From Carallia brachiata (lineage: Eukaryota; Streptophyta; Magnoliopsida; Malpighiales; Rhizophoraceae), in contig JADCRB010000021.1 in the NCBI GenBank assembly GCA_021464245.1, positions 1,035,305-1,099,304 on the forward strand: DNA of 64,000 nucleotides, given 5' to 3'. The notes beneath the pieces were generated by a model, which saw only the letters and a list, made by a program, of their open reading frames with translations, did no database searches and was not told where the DNA came from. The stretch's first letter is position 1; each line of letters begins with the position of its first letter. The position numbers were made by a program, and so were the translations under genes. Shown here in pieces: positions 45,722 through 57,100 of this stretch.

Positions 45722-47966
45722 GTGGGCAAAAAGGAAAACTCAAGAGAAAGTTGGCCATTGAGGTTCAGAGCCATTTCAACAGACAGCAGGCTAGCTGAAG
45801 GATGCATTAATGAAGTTTATATAATTGCTTAAAAGTGATTGTTAAATAAAATATATACAAGCAACTCTCAAACCTGATGTCACCAAGATTTAATTCACAT
45901 AATGCCTCTATTTTAGGAATTCCCATGTCTAATAGTCATTCGCCTTGGCATAGGTCTATGGAACCCTGTTACCTGTAATTGGGTTCATGCCCCCCATGTT
46001 ATCTCCTGACATAGACCAATTCGAGATAGACTAAAGAAAATTGTATGTGTGCCCCCTAGGCATGCATCCAGGCATGGAAAAATAGGGTAAGGGTCGTCAT
46101 TAAGGTATTCATCTCTCAAGTCCAGAATGTTGTCTTCTATCAATTACTTGTGTGTTGACTTACAATACACCACATAAACCAAAAAATTTATACCTTTAAG
46201 AACCTAATTTGGTGATTTGTGCAGTCTCCATCTAAGAAACATAGATATATGGAAAGTAAAAGAACAATACACTATGCAAAATACACCAATTAAACACAAG
46301 ATTATCAGACATGCATGCATAACAAACCTTTAAGGTGAACCAGTGCACCATGTATCTTGAGGCACCGTGACACTAAGTTTTTTTTCTCTTTCTTTGAATG
46401 CTTAATAAATAGAAAGTTAGTTACTGCCACTTAGAATGAACTACAATAGCCAAAAGTCAACAGTTTATGCTCATCCGGCTTAGTTCACTCATCCTCCCTT
46501 TGCTCCAAAGGTCCCTTACTAAAAATTTCCTTAATACACCAAGTAAGCAATTGGGGTTAAAATACAACCAATATGTATGAACATATTATGTCAACCAGCT
46601 ATTCCTCTACACGCAAACCTTCCACTCAAATGCATAGGCAACAGAACAAATTTCTTTAGTTCATACCTGTATGAGCTGCTAGATCAGCATCTGTAATTTG
46701 GCGAGCATCCAGGCTGAGTGATTTAAGAGACATCAATCCAGACTTCTTTAAGCCACTGCTAGTTACTAAAGTGAGCAACAGATGTAAGTTCTCCAGATGA
46801 GATAACCCTTAAAGAAGGGAAAAGCTAAAAATTAGCAATTGTATTCACAAAATCCAGCATCTTGAAAAAAAAAAAAAAAAGAGAAAGATGAACCACTAAA
46901 CAAAAATGCAGGGATAATAAAAAGAAACATCAGCAGAGTACAGCAAGAGTTACACTCTTCAAAAAAAGCAAGAGTTACACTCTTCAAATTCTCACTTCCC
47001 CATCCTAGTTTCATTTTCCTGATTAAAAAAGAAGAAAAGGGAAAAAAATTTGTCAGCCAAGGGCTAGATTGTTGCACAAAAGTTTTCTTGTGAATTTGTT
47101 TACCTAATCACAGTTTCCTGCATATATATGCACTCACAGCCATACATGTATGTATAATTGTTAAAATGCTTATGCATTACAAGTCAGACTAGCAAATGGT
47201 AAATGTAAACTAGCAAATGGTAAATGTTAACTGCAGATCAAGACCAACCAGAAAGATGGTGGAGCCCATTGCTTCTAACTTCAATACTGCTCTACTCCAA
47301 GCTTTTGAGGGGAAGCCCTGACAGACAATGATATGTGAAAATAAAAGCGTTCTCCAAAACCAAGTAAAATTGTAAGCAGAATTGCAGAGTAATTCTTTAA
47401 ATCATTCCCCCTTGACTGATAACCATTGGCGATTTGGAGCATGTTATCAAAAGCATTAGCACCTGTGGCCAGTGCTTTAAAAGCAAAATCATAAAAACTA
47501 AACTAAGTGAGGTTGCATGTAACATTTAAATGACTTGAAGTAAAATGAAGGCTTAACGGCTTCATTTTAATAAGCAGCCAACATGTAGTAGTTTACGCTC
47601 AAATCACCACAGATCTCCTCTCTCTATTATTCCCTGTAAAAAGCTATAACCTCATCACGAAATGAAAAATCAAAATTAGGGGAAAAATGTTAACTGCACA
47701 GATGGAGATATAAGCTAATTTCTCCTTATTCTTGTCTGAGATGCCATGTTCAAGCAACTCAGCAATGAAGATATAAGCTAATTTCTCCTGAATATTTTTA
47801 AGAATTTCAACTTGGTGAACAAGTAAAACATAGATGGTATAGCAAATGGCAAAGCAGACACATTAGCAATATTGCTGAATACAAAGTTTGGAATACCTGT
47901 CAAATTACAAAGCCCTTCAAGCTGCAAAATTCCAAATACAAGCTTTCCAAATTTCTTAAGCCTGGA

Positions 47967-48208
47967 TGTTGAAATGGAGACAGATAAGGGATAAACAATC
48001 CCTTGAATCAAGGAGTTCTGAACAGGAGTAATATATGCCAGATTTGATTCCCTTCTAGGCTGTACAGAATCCTCATAATTAGCATCCCTATAATCAAGCT
48101 ATCATATTATTTAGTTTCCTATTTTGTAGCTAGGGTTATTGTATATATATTAACCTCAATGTATCCATGAAGATTGTAAGAAATAACAGAAAATACATTC
48201 TGCCCACA
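47967..48208 (+). repeat. 5' LTR of copia element, 242 bp
   Basis: Starts TGTTGAAATGG and ends CTGCCCACA, giving the standard TG...CA ends. By eye it is identical to the 3' LTR at 52828-53069. TSD CTGGA precedes it (47962-47966). The TATATATATT near its end may be the promoter TATA box. Confidence 0.95.
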
Positions 48209-48220
48209 TGGTATCAGAGC
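48209..48220 (+). other. Primer-binding site (initiator tRNA-Met)
   Basis: TGGTATCAGAGC directly follows the 5' LTR. It is the standard plant copia site complementary to the 3' end of initiator methionine tRNA. Confidence 0.9.
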
Positions 48221-48270
48221 AGGGATTTTTTCCTTTCCCTGTAGCTGTCCATCACTTTATTGTCTAAACC

Positions 48271-51200
48271 ATGTCTGATAATTCAGAAACCACAACCATG
48301 GCAGCTCCTAGCCCTGAAATCCAAGCCTCTCGACCTCCTTCAAGTCCAGAACACTCACCTGTACAGATCACTACGATCCGCCTTAACGGTGACAATTTCT
48401 TGAGATGGTCACAAGCTGTCCGCATGTACCTTAGGGGACGTGGAAAAATTGGATACATTACAGGGGACACTATGATGCCGAAGACGTCAGATCCAGCTTT
48501 TGCTAAGTGGGACGCTGAAAATTCAATGGTGATGACTTGGCTGGTGAATTCAATGGTCGATGACATCAGCTCCAACTACATGTGTTACCCAACAGCGAAA
48601 GAACTGTGGGACAATGTGAGCCAGATGTATTCTGATCTTGGAAACCAATCCCAAGTCTATGAGTTGACATTGAAGCTTGGAGAAATCCGCCAAGGTGAGG
48701 ACAATGTAACCAAATATTTTAACTCACTAAAACGGATTTGGCAGGACCTAGATTTGTTTCATGCATATGAATGGCAGTCTCCGGTAGATTGCAAGCACTT
48801 CCAAAAAATGGTAGAAGAGAATCGAGTTTTTAAATTTCTTGCTGGACTCAATGTTGAGTTTGATGAGGTACGTGGCCGAATTATCGGTAGGGTTCCCCTT
48901 CCTCCTATTAGTGAAGTATTTGCCGAGGTCCGCCGAGAGGAAAGTCGTCGGCATGTGATGCTAGGAAAAAAAACACCAGGTTCTGGTGCGTCTGTGGAAA
49001 ATTCTGCATTGGTGGCATCTGAAGCTTATGCAAGTCGCAAAGACATTTCAAATGCACGGGAAACTAATGAAAAACCTCGTGTGTGGTGTGATTTTTGCAA
49101 CAAGCCGAGGCACACCCGTGAAACTTGTTGGAAGATTCATGGCAAACCAGCAAATTGGAAAAGCAGCAAATCTAGTGATAGATCCACCCGTACTCCAATT
49201 GCAAATGAAGTCGAGTCCACTCCATTCAGCAAAGAGCAGATGGATCACCTCCGAAAATTGCTAAAATCCAATCCTTCATCTGGTATTCCTAGTGGGTCTT
49301 TGGCATATACAGGTAGTAATCCTATTGCCCTCTCAATTATTTCCCAATCTACTCCTTGGGTTATCGACTCTGGGGCTTCAGACCATATGACTAGTACATC
49401 TCATTTATTCAATTGTTATTCTCCTTGCTCCGGTAGTAAAAAAATCAGAATCGCTGATGGAAGTTTTTCTCCAATTGCAGGCAAAGGCCTAATAAAAATC
49501 TCAGAGAATATTACTCTTAAATCTGTCCTTCATGTTCCTAAACTCACGTGCAACCTTTTATCAGTTAGTAGGCTTTGTCATGACACTAACTGCAGTGTTG
49601 TTTTCTATGATTCTCATTGTACATTTCAGGACCAGAAGTCGGGGAAGATGATTGGCAGTGCTAAGATGATAGATGGACTGTACTATTTTGATGAGCTCTC
49701 TTTCGGTAATAAAATAGCTCAAGGTTTAAGTAGTACTAGTTCAAGTCTAGTTTCTGATCAGATAATGCTTTGGCATTGTAGACTAGGGCATCCAAGTTTT
49801 CCATATCTTAAACATTTGTTTCCTGATTTGTTTGAAGGAATAAATTGCTTAGATTTTCAATGTGAAAGTTGTCATTTATCAAAAGACCATCGTACTGTTT
49901 TTCGGCCAAAACCCTATTGTGCATCAAAGCCATTTTATTTAATTCATAGTGATGTTTGGGGACCATCTAGAGTTACTACTTTATCCGAAAAAAAATGGTT
50001 TGTAACTTTTATTGATGATCATACTAGATTGTGTTGGGTGTATTTGCTAAACAAAAAATCTGAGGTTGAACGTCTATTTAAAGACTTTTATACCATGGTC
50101 GAAAACCAATTTCAAACAAAAATCAGCATTTTGCGTTCCGACAACGGAACCGAGTACTTTAACGAGTGTTTGGGAAGTTTCTTAAAAGAAAAGGGTGTCA
50201 TTCATCAAGCCACTTGCCGAGAAACACCCCAACAAAACGGAATTGCTGAAAGAAAAAATAGACACTTGCTTGAGGTAGCACGTGCTCTCATGTTTTCCAT
50301 GCATGTTCCTAAATATCTATGGGGTGAGGCTATTTTGACTGCATCATATTTAATCAACCGAATGCCAACTCGTGTTTTAAAATATGACACACCTTTAAAT
50401 TATTTTAAAAAGGCCTTCCCCACATCTCGCTTATACTCTAATTTGCCTCTAAGAGTCTTTGGATGTACATGTTTTGTTTATATTCCCAACAACCTTAGAT
50501 CAAAATTAGATTCAAAAACCGAAAAATGTGTCTTTATCGGCTATGCCCCAAACAAAATTGGGTACAAATGTTTTAACCCTTCCACCCAAAAAATTCACAT
50601 AAGTATGGATGTCTCATTTTTAGAAAATCAACCGTTCTTTGACAAAAATCATCTTCAGGGGGAGAACAAGAGCGAAGATAATTTTTGGAATACTTTAGAA
50701 CCATTACCAAATATTGTGACTTCACCTAGTGAATTTGTTCTAGCTATTTATCCCCAACATCAGGGAAAAAGTGTTCATGATAATGGGAATGAGCAAGTCT
50801 CTAACTTACAGACTTCACCTAGTGAATTTGTTCTAGCTATTTATCCCCAACATCAGGGAAAAAGTGTTCATGATAATGGGAATGAGCAAGTCTCTAACTT
50901 ACAACTGCCAAGTAACACTCTATCAGAAACAGAGGGAGAAATACTACCAAAGGATTATAATAATCCTAATTTTGAGCTTCAGGTTTATACTAGGAAGAAG
51001 TCTCAAAAAGATACTGCAGCTCCATCTCTTCCTCCAGCACAAGTCCAGTCAAATCCTCCAACTTGTGGTCCTCCTCCTAATGCTCCGAGTAATTCCTCTC
51101 TTGTCCCTACTCCCTCTTTTTCAACTGAACTTTCTGATGTTGAATTTTCAGATTTGAATATTCCCATAGCTTATAGGAAAGGGGTTCGTAATTGCACAAA

Positions 51201-52820
51201 TCATCCCATTGCTAAATATTTGTCATATAATAGGTTGTCAAACCATCATAGGGCTTTCTTATCTAGGATTTCTAATCTGTTTATTCCCAGAACCATTCAG
51301 GAGGCTTTAGATGACCCGAATTGGAAATTAGCAGTAATGGAAGAGATGAATGCTCTCCGAAAGAGTGGTACATGGGATGTGGTTGATCTTCCGAAAGATA
51401 AAAAAACTGTTGGATGTAAATGGGTGTTCACAATAAAGTGCAAAGCTGATGGGAGTGTAGAAAGATATAAAGCAAGACTTGTGGCAAAAGGGTTCACGCA
51501 GACCTATGGAATAGACTACCAAGAAACATTTGCTCCTGTTGCAAAGATAAACTCCATTCGAGTCCTCCTCTCTGTGGCTGTTAACTCCAACTGGCCATTA
51601 CACCAATTGGATGTGAAAAATGCTTTTTTGAATGGAGACCTAGAAGAGGAAGTCTTTATGAATTTACCACCTGGATTTGAAAAGCGATTTGGAGCAGGCA
51701 AGGTGTGTAAGTTAAAGAAGTCGTTATATGGTCTTAAACAATCACCAAGAGCATGGTTTGAACGCTTTGGAAAGGTGATTAAGACACATGGATTCTATCA
51801 AAGTCAAGCTGACCACACGATGTTCTTCAAACACTCCAAAGGTAAAGTTGTTATTTTGATTGTGTATGTGGATGATATAATCATAACAGGAGATGATTAT
51901 GTTGGGATTGAGAACCTAAAGAAGATGCTTGCAAAAGAGTTCGAAATCAAAGATTTGGGAGCGTTAAAATACTTTCTTGGAATGGAATTTGCAAGATCCA
52001 AAGAAGGGATTTTTGTGAATCAACGCAAATATGTTCTTGACCTACTAAAGGAGACGGGTATGCTTGGATGCAAGGCTGCTGACACCCCAATTGAGCCCAA
52101 TGTGAAGTTAGAACCAGCTGCACTTAAAGATAGTGAACCGAGAGCAATACCAACGACTAGTAGGAAGGTTGATTTATCTATCACATACTCGGCCTGACAT
52201 AGCCTTTGCAGTGAGCTTGGTAAGTCAATTTATGCATTCACCCGGTTCAATGCACTTTGATGCAGTGTTTAGAATTTTGAGATACTTGAAAGGTACACCT
52301 AAAAAAGGTTTGTTTTTTTTAAAAAAAGGGACATTTACAAATAGAAGCCTACACATATGCAGATTGGGCTGGGAGTACAACTGACAGACGGTCAACTTCT
52401 GGTTATTGCACATTTGTCGGTGGAAACCTTGTCACATGGAGAAGTAAAAAACAAAATGTGGTGGCAAGAAGCAGTGCTGAGGCAGAATTTAGATCAGTTG
52501 CTCATGGTTTTTGTGAAGTACTGTGGATCAAAAGACTCCTAGAAGACTTGAAGATCAACACACCACCACCCATTAAGGTTTATTGTGATAACAAAGCAGC
52601 AATCTCAATTGCTCATAATCCAGTTTTGCATGACAGAACTAAACATGTAGAGGTGGACAAGCATTTTATCAAGGAGAAACTTGATAGTGGCATGATTTGT
52701 ATGTCTTATGTACCAACCACGGATCAAGTAGCAGACATCTTAACAAAGAGCCTTCACAAAAGACAGTTTGACAGTTTGGTAAGCAAGCTAGCAATGAATG
52801 ATATCTTCATGCCAGCTTGA
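48271..52820 (+). pseudogene. Copia gag-pol polyprotein, two frameshifts
   Basis: Open from 48271 to 52197 (1308 codons), then continued in two other frames to a stop at 52820. Domains in order: gag (WSQAVRMYLRGRGKIGYI), knuckle-like CDFCNKPRHTRETCWKIHGK and aspartic protease (WVIDSGASDHMTS). Then come GAG-pre-integrase (LWHCRLGHPSFPYL), integrase core (SDVWGP, FIDDHTR, SDNGTEYF, PQQNGIAERKNR), reverse transcriptase (KARLVAKGFTQTYGIDYQET, VYVDDIIITGDD) and RNase H (ARSSAEAEFRSVAHG, YCDNKAAI). Each frame change is +1: one near 52123-52135, before the LVGRLIYLSH block, and one in the T8A7G3 run near 52313-52329. If real, the tail of reverse transcriptase and RNase H would be lost, making this copy depend on others. 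A 93-bp internal tandem repeat lies at 50719-50904. Confidence 0.85.
50719..50904 (+). repeat. Perfect 93-bp in-frame tandem repeat within copia pol
   Basis: The unit encodes 31 residues beginning TSPSEFVLAIYPQHQGKSV and occurs twice without mismatch, between integrase and reverse transcriptase. Because 93 is a multiple of 3 the frame is kept. The region is a variable linker in copia polyproteins. Confidence 0.9.
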
Positions 52821-52827
52821 GGGGGAG
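52818..52827 (+). other. Polypurine tract of copia element
   Basis: TGAGGGGGAG lies immediately upstream of the 3' LTR and overlaps the polyprotein stop codon. It is the expected primer for plus-strand synthesis. Confidence 0.85.
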
Positions 52828-53069
52828 TGTTGAAATGGAGACAGATAAGGGATAAACAATCCCTTGAATCAAGGAGTTCTGAACAGGAGTAATATATGCC
52901 AGATTTGATTCCCTTCTAGGCTGTACAGAATCCTCATAATTAGCATCCCTATAATCAAGCTATCATATTATTTAGTTTCCTATTTTGTAGCTAGGGTTAT
53001 TGTATATATATTAACCTCAATGTATCCATGAAGATTGTAAGAAATAACAGAAAATACATTCTGCCCACA
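52828..53069 (+). repeat. 3' LTR of copia element, 242 bp
   Basis: Same length and, by eye, the same sequence as 47967-48208. It is followed directly by the TSD copy CTGGA at 53070-53074. Confidence 0.95.
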
Positions 53070-53640
53070 CTGGAAAATATAGTAACATGTGAAGGGTGAC
53101 AGTGGGAGAGAAAAAATAAGGGGGAAAACAAAAAGAGGAAGAAGATAGAATAACAAAAATTTAAAAAATATATACTTGCGCCAGGATTAATTGAGCAAAG
53201 TGATAGCATACATATGGTGCTGGGAGAAGATGCAAGGACAGAGAATAATTCATGGCCATCCAATACGATTATGACTTGACCGCAAAAATCAGTCATTGGC
53301 AAAGCTGTAGATGATTCTTTAGGCAATTAAGATCTCTACAACTCCTACTTTGAGGTGATTACAGAAACATCACTTAAGCTAAACTGGAAGATCACTAACT
53401 ACTCAGATAAATTGGGGACTAAAAACGTCAGAATTTAAAACCTGGAGAAGCTGAGACCAGTTCAACTACTTATCTATCACTACAACACACAAAGGTCACA
53501 TTGTCAACTTAATAATAGTGACATAATGCAGGGCAGTAACATAAAAAAAAGAGAATATATCATGGCCAAACTTAAGGAGGTTCCACATATGAAAAATCAT
53601 ACCTGCCACCATTTTCCAGAAGCAGAACAGCACATCCTTT

Positions 53641-53820
53641 GTGTATCTCGTGTGGGTAAAAAGAAAAATGTGAAACCGCTATTAGTCTTCTTTAGTGTCT
53701 ATTTACTCAATGGCAGTTGAAGGGGAGTGTGTGTGTGTGTGTGTCTGTGAGAGAGAGAGAGAGAGAGGAGTGAGTGACACAGAGAGAGAGAGAGAGAGAG
53801 GAGGCCACTTAAATGCACCA
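53641..53820. repeat. Block shared with 44281-44445, with (TG)n(GA)n microsatellite
   Basis: GTGTATCTCGTGTGGGTAAAAAG...TATTAGTCTTC...TACTCAATGGCAG followed by TG then GA dinucleotide runs occurs at both places. This supports a common duplication history of the LRR cluster. Confidence 0.75.
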
Positions 53821-55392
53821 AAATAAAAGGTTCTGAAAACTTAGGCATACCAGCGCACACACATAACCACCAAGAAAAAAGTATGCAAACCAATAACCTG
53901 AAAGAGACTTCATTTCCATTTTTATAATATCTTTGCAGCATCTATATTGAGAGACTGAAGTTTTGTTAAGCCTGGGCAAGCAAGAAAACTCAAGAAAGTC
54001 AGCCATTGAGGGTCGAGCCATTTCAACAGAGAGCAGGCTAGCAAAAAGATTATTTCATGAAATTTTTATGAATGCTCAAAAACTGTTGTTGAATAAAATA
54101 TAAACTAGCGAATTTTAAAGCTTATGCCACCAAGATAAAATGCACATTATGCCTCTATTCTAGGAATTCCCCTACCCAGTATTCATGCCCACTGTATTTT
54201 CTCCTGACATAGATCTATTTGAAAAGATGAAACGAATTTTGTGTAGTGCACCCTCTACGTACGCATCCAGACATGGAAAGGAGGGTAAGGGTAGTCATCA
54301 AGATATTCTTCTCTAAAGTCCAAAATATTGTTTTCTATCAAGTAATTGCATGCCTACTTAGAATACACCCTATAAATCAAAAGAATTTGTGCCTTTAGGA
54401 ACTGTAATTGGTGATCTGTTCAGTCACCATTCTAAATGCATAGATATGGAAAGCAAAAGAGCTATGCAGTATGCAGAATACACCAGGTAAACCACAAAAA
54501 TTATGATACATGACATGACATAACAAACCTTTAAGGCAAACTTCTCAAAGTCCAACTTCTCCAAGTTGGCTAAGCTGTAACAGACACACATCCCTTCAGC
54601 AGTAACAACATTGCTCATCGTGAAACACAGAACTATCAACCTTCTAAGACCTAAATGACATGATCATGTGGTCATGCACTCATTATCAGTGCTGATCAGT
54701 TGGGGCCAAACAATGCATTACACTGGCCATCATTGTAACATCACATAGTACAACAACTAACAACACAAAGGAAGTGAACCTGATGTTATATAATGTTTTA
54801 GTTAATTATTTCAAAATCAACAAAAGACAGTCTCTAAATCATTTTCTGTCTAAGTGTCAGACATGTAAAACATGGCCAAAATTTTCCTCAGTGGAGGAAT
54901 TGATATTACATACTTGATGATGCCAACTATCCATCCAACTATCCTTCACTGCAGGACATTCACCCAAATGACGTCCTATTTACAAAAGAAAATGGAAACA
55001 TTGTCCAGTCCCATCTTATAAGGAAACTGAAAAGTAACTGCAGAGCTCATTCACTTCTAAGTGTCTCGGATCCAAAATTTATCAGTCAAACAAATTACCT
55101 AAAGTATACAATCTTTAAAAGCTTCAAGCAAAGAATCAAAAATACCAAGTCATTAAAAATTTGCTGACTTATATCCCTTGGCAGAATAGAAAATGAACTG
55201 TATCTGTCAACCTCCTGTCACAAACTGCGACTGTAAAATTTGTGCAAATTCCAGGAAAGAATAATCAAATTCAAATATGCTGGATAAAGGAAGTACCTCA
55301 CATATCATGCATAATTCCACGGGGGATGGGCAACTGCCTCCTCACAGATGGTCTGCAAAAGGTTGAGCAAATTATGTTCCCAACCATTTTGA

Positions 55393-57100
55393 ACTTAGAC
55401 TTTAGTGTACCTTAAGAGAGCCCTACTCGTATGCCATATTCAACAGCTTATTGGACTCCCTCCCTTGAGCAAATTACTCCCATTGAATGTCGATTTGCCA
55501 CTATAAAATGATCTCATCAACTGAAAATAAGAAAGTTCTTGTGCTCCATCTTGAAACCAAAGCATATGACATTAATATAAATCATTCTGACAAAGAAAGG
55601 AATAACATCAAGGAAGATTTTTAACTGCGGGAAAAAAAAAGCAACTTAATCATCATCTATGTTGTACCTCTTACTAGACTGTAGTCTGCCAACACCAACA
55701 AGCATGATTAATGAAAATTTTGGAAACTTAAAACTGTCATGTAATTTTAAATTTCAGCAATCAAAAGAAAGACAATATCCATGATGTTAAATTGTGTTGC
55801 ACATACCTTAATACTACCATAAATTTTTCCTTGTCATAGCATAAATCAATGGTTAATCATGCTTAGACTTAGACACACCAGACTAAAACCACAAGTTGAA
55901 TGGACACACCAGAGAGATTAGAAAATGAGAGCTGGACTTAGACTAAAATGTAGAATATTTTGCAAACAAAACCAGGCAGTATATGACTACAACTGTAGAA
56001 ACTCCTCTACAAAAACAAAACCAGGCACTCAAGTAAATGTTATCCAACAGACCATCAAAGAAAGGCATTACAGCCCGGAATCTAGAAATGTAGTTTAGTC
56101 CATTTTTATACACATTTTAGAGGCAAGGACTCATCAAAAATATTATATCCTGGCAGAAAATACATGGCAATCAACATACAGACGAGTAGCAAAATGTGCG
56201 TCAAAGGAAATTTCGGCCCACTACTGAAGCATTCATCAGACTATTCATTGATTATTATTAGCAAGAGGTCTGTTTTTCACAAACACAAGATATTTGACAA
56301 TAAAACTTAAAGCTATAAACAAAATAACTAAAATACCAAGAAAAGCTTCCTTCTTTATAACTCAAAAACAGAAGAATTCAAGAACAACACATACACGTCT
56401 GAGTTGATCACAGAAGACACAGAACCCGAAAAAGTATGCATGGAAAGACCCGAGATTCAAGACCTTTTTCTCATATCAAGTCTAGAAACTAAAACAATGA
56501 GAAAATATACCAAGAAAAGCTTCCTTCTTTATGACTCACAAGCAAAAGGGTTCAAGAAAACACTCACATCTGAGTTGATCACAAAGAAACAGAACCCGGA
56601 AAAGTGCACAGGAAAAGACCCGAGATTCAAGACAACCTTTTCCCATATCAAGTGTAGAAACTAAAACAACAAGAAAATATCCATTAATAAAACATGAAAC
56701 GTCACTGGTAAAAACCCAACTTACCAAGAAATCAAGGCAACACTTAAAACCAGGAAATTCAGTCTTCTACTATTCTATTTCACAACACCCAAAAAAAAAA
56801 AAAAAAAAACTGAGAGAAACTATGAAAAAACTGAGAGAAAACATCAGAGGTTAAGAGGAGAGAGTAGTAGAGGTATACATAGAAATGTAGCCCAACGGTT
56901 ACACAGACCCTTGTGAGTGGCGAAATCCTCGAAATATGAGAAATTCTTGTGAGAGAAGGAAATTCTGGTAATAAGAGAAATCCTAGTGAAAGGGAAAATC
57001 CTTGTAGTAAGAGAAATTCCCGTAAGAGAGGAAAAGAGCCGTTGAGGCCCTGATTCTTTAAATCCGATTTTAATTTATATATATACAGAACCCCGGTTTT
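55393..57100. other. Upstream part of LRR pseudogene cluster
   Basis: 55393-56270 still aligns to 43320-44090 (e.g. AAATACATGGCAATCAACAT, CATTCATCAGACTATTCATT), so it belongs to the duplicated unit. 56850-57030 has loosely repeated GAGAAAT-TC-TGT-motifs. No intact exon found. Confidence 0.5.
56331..56682. repeat. ~176-bp direct tandem duplication
   Basis: Two units begin ATACCAAGAAAAGCTTCCTT (56331 and 56508) and share TCTGAGTTGATCACA, AAAGACCCGAGATTCAAGAC and CATATCAAGT. About 85% identical by eye. Confidence 0.8.

Larger units (their letters stand above)
47967..53069 (+). mobile_element. Young full-length Ty1/copia retrotransposon, 5103 bp
   Basis: Complete structure: identical 242-bp LTRs, 5-bp TSD CTGGA on both sides (47962-47966 and 53070-53074), primer-binding site TGGTATCAGAGC and a polypurine tract before the 3' LTR. 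It also has one gag-pol region in copia order (integrase before reverse transcriptase). Identical LTRs imply a very recent insertion. It lies antisense to the LRR pseudogene, exactly at its intron/exon border. The polyprotein frame is interrupted twice near its end. Confidence 0.95.
46667..55392 (-). pseudogene. LRR gene copy A (At1g15740-like), broken by copia insertion
   Basis: Exon relics in order on the minus strand: 55290-55392 (KWLGT-stop-FAQPFADHL, SCPSPVELCMICE), 55099-55184 (LPRDISQQIFNDLV, then DSLLEAFKDCIL out of frame), about 54920-54965 (VKDSWMD), 54529-54625 (SNVVTAEGMC, SLANLEKLDFEKF) and 53898-53971 (RCCKDI...MEMKSLS). The copia element lies at 47967-53069. After it come 47897-47966 (LRNLESLYLEFCSLKG) and 46667-46807 (LENLHLLLTLVTSSGLKKSG, SLKSLSLDARQITDADL). 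The order matches an N- to C-terminal walk through the plant LRR protein typified by At1g15740. Stops and frameshifts are present in several exons and the C-terminal LRRs are missing, so it was probably dead before the insertion. Confidence 0.75.
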
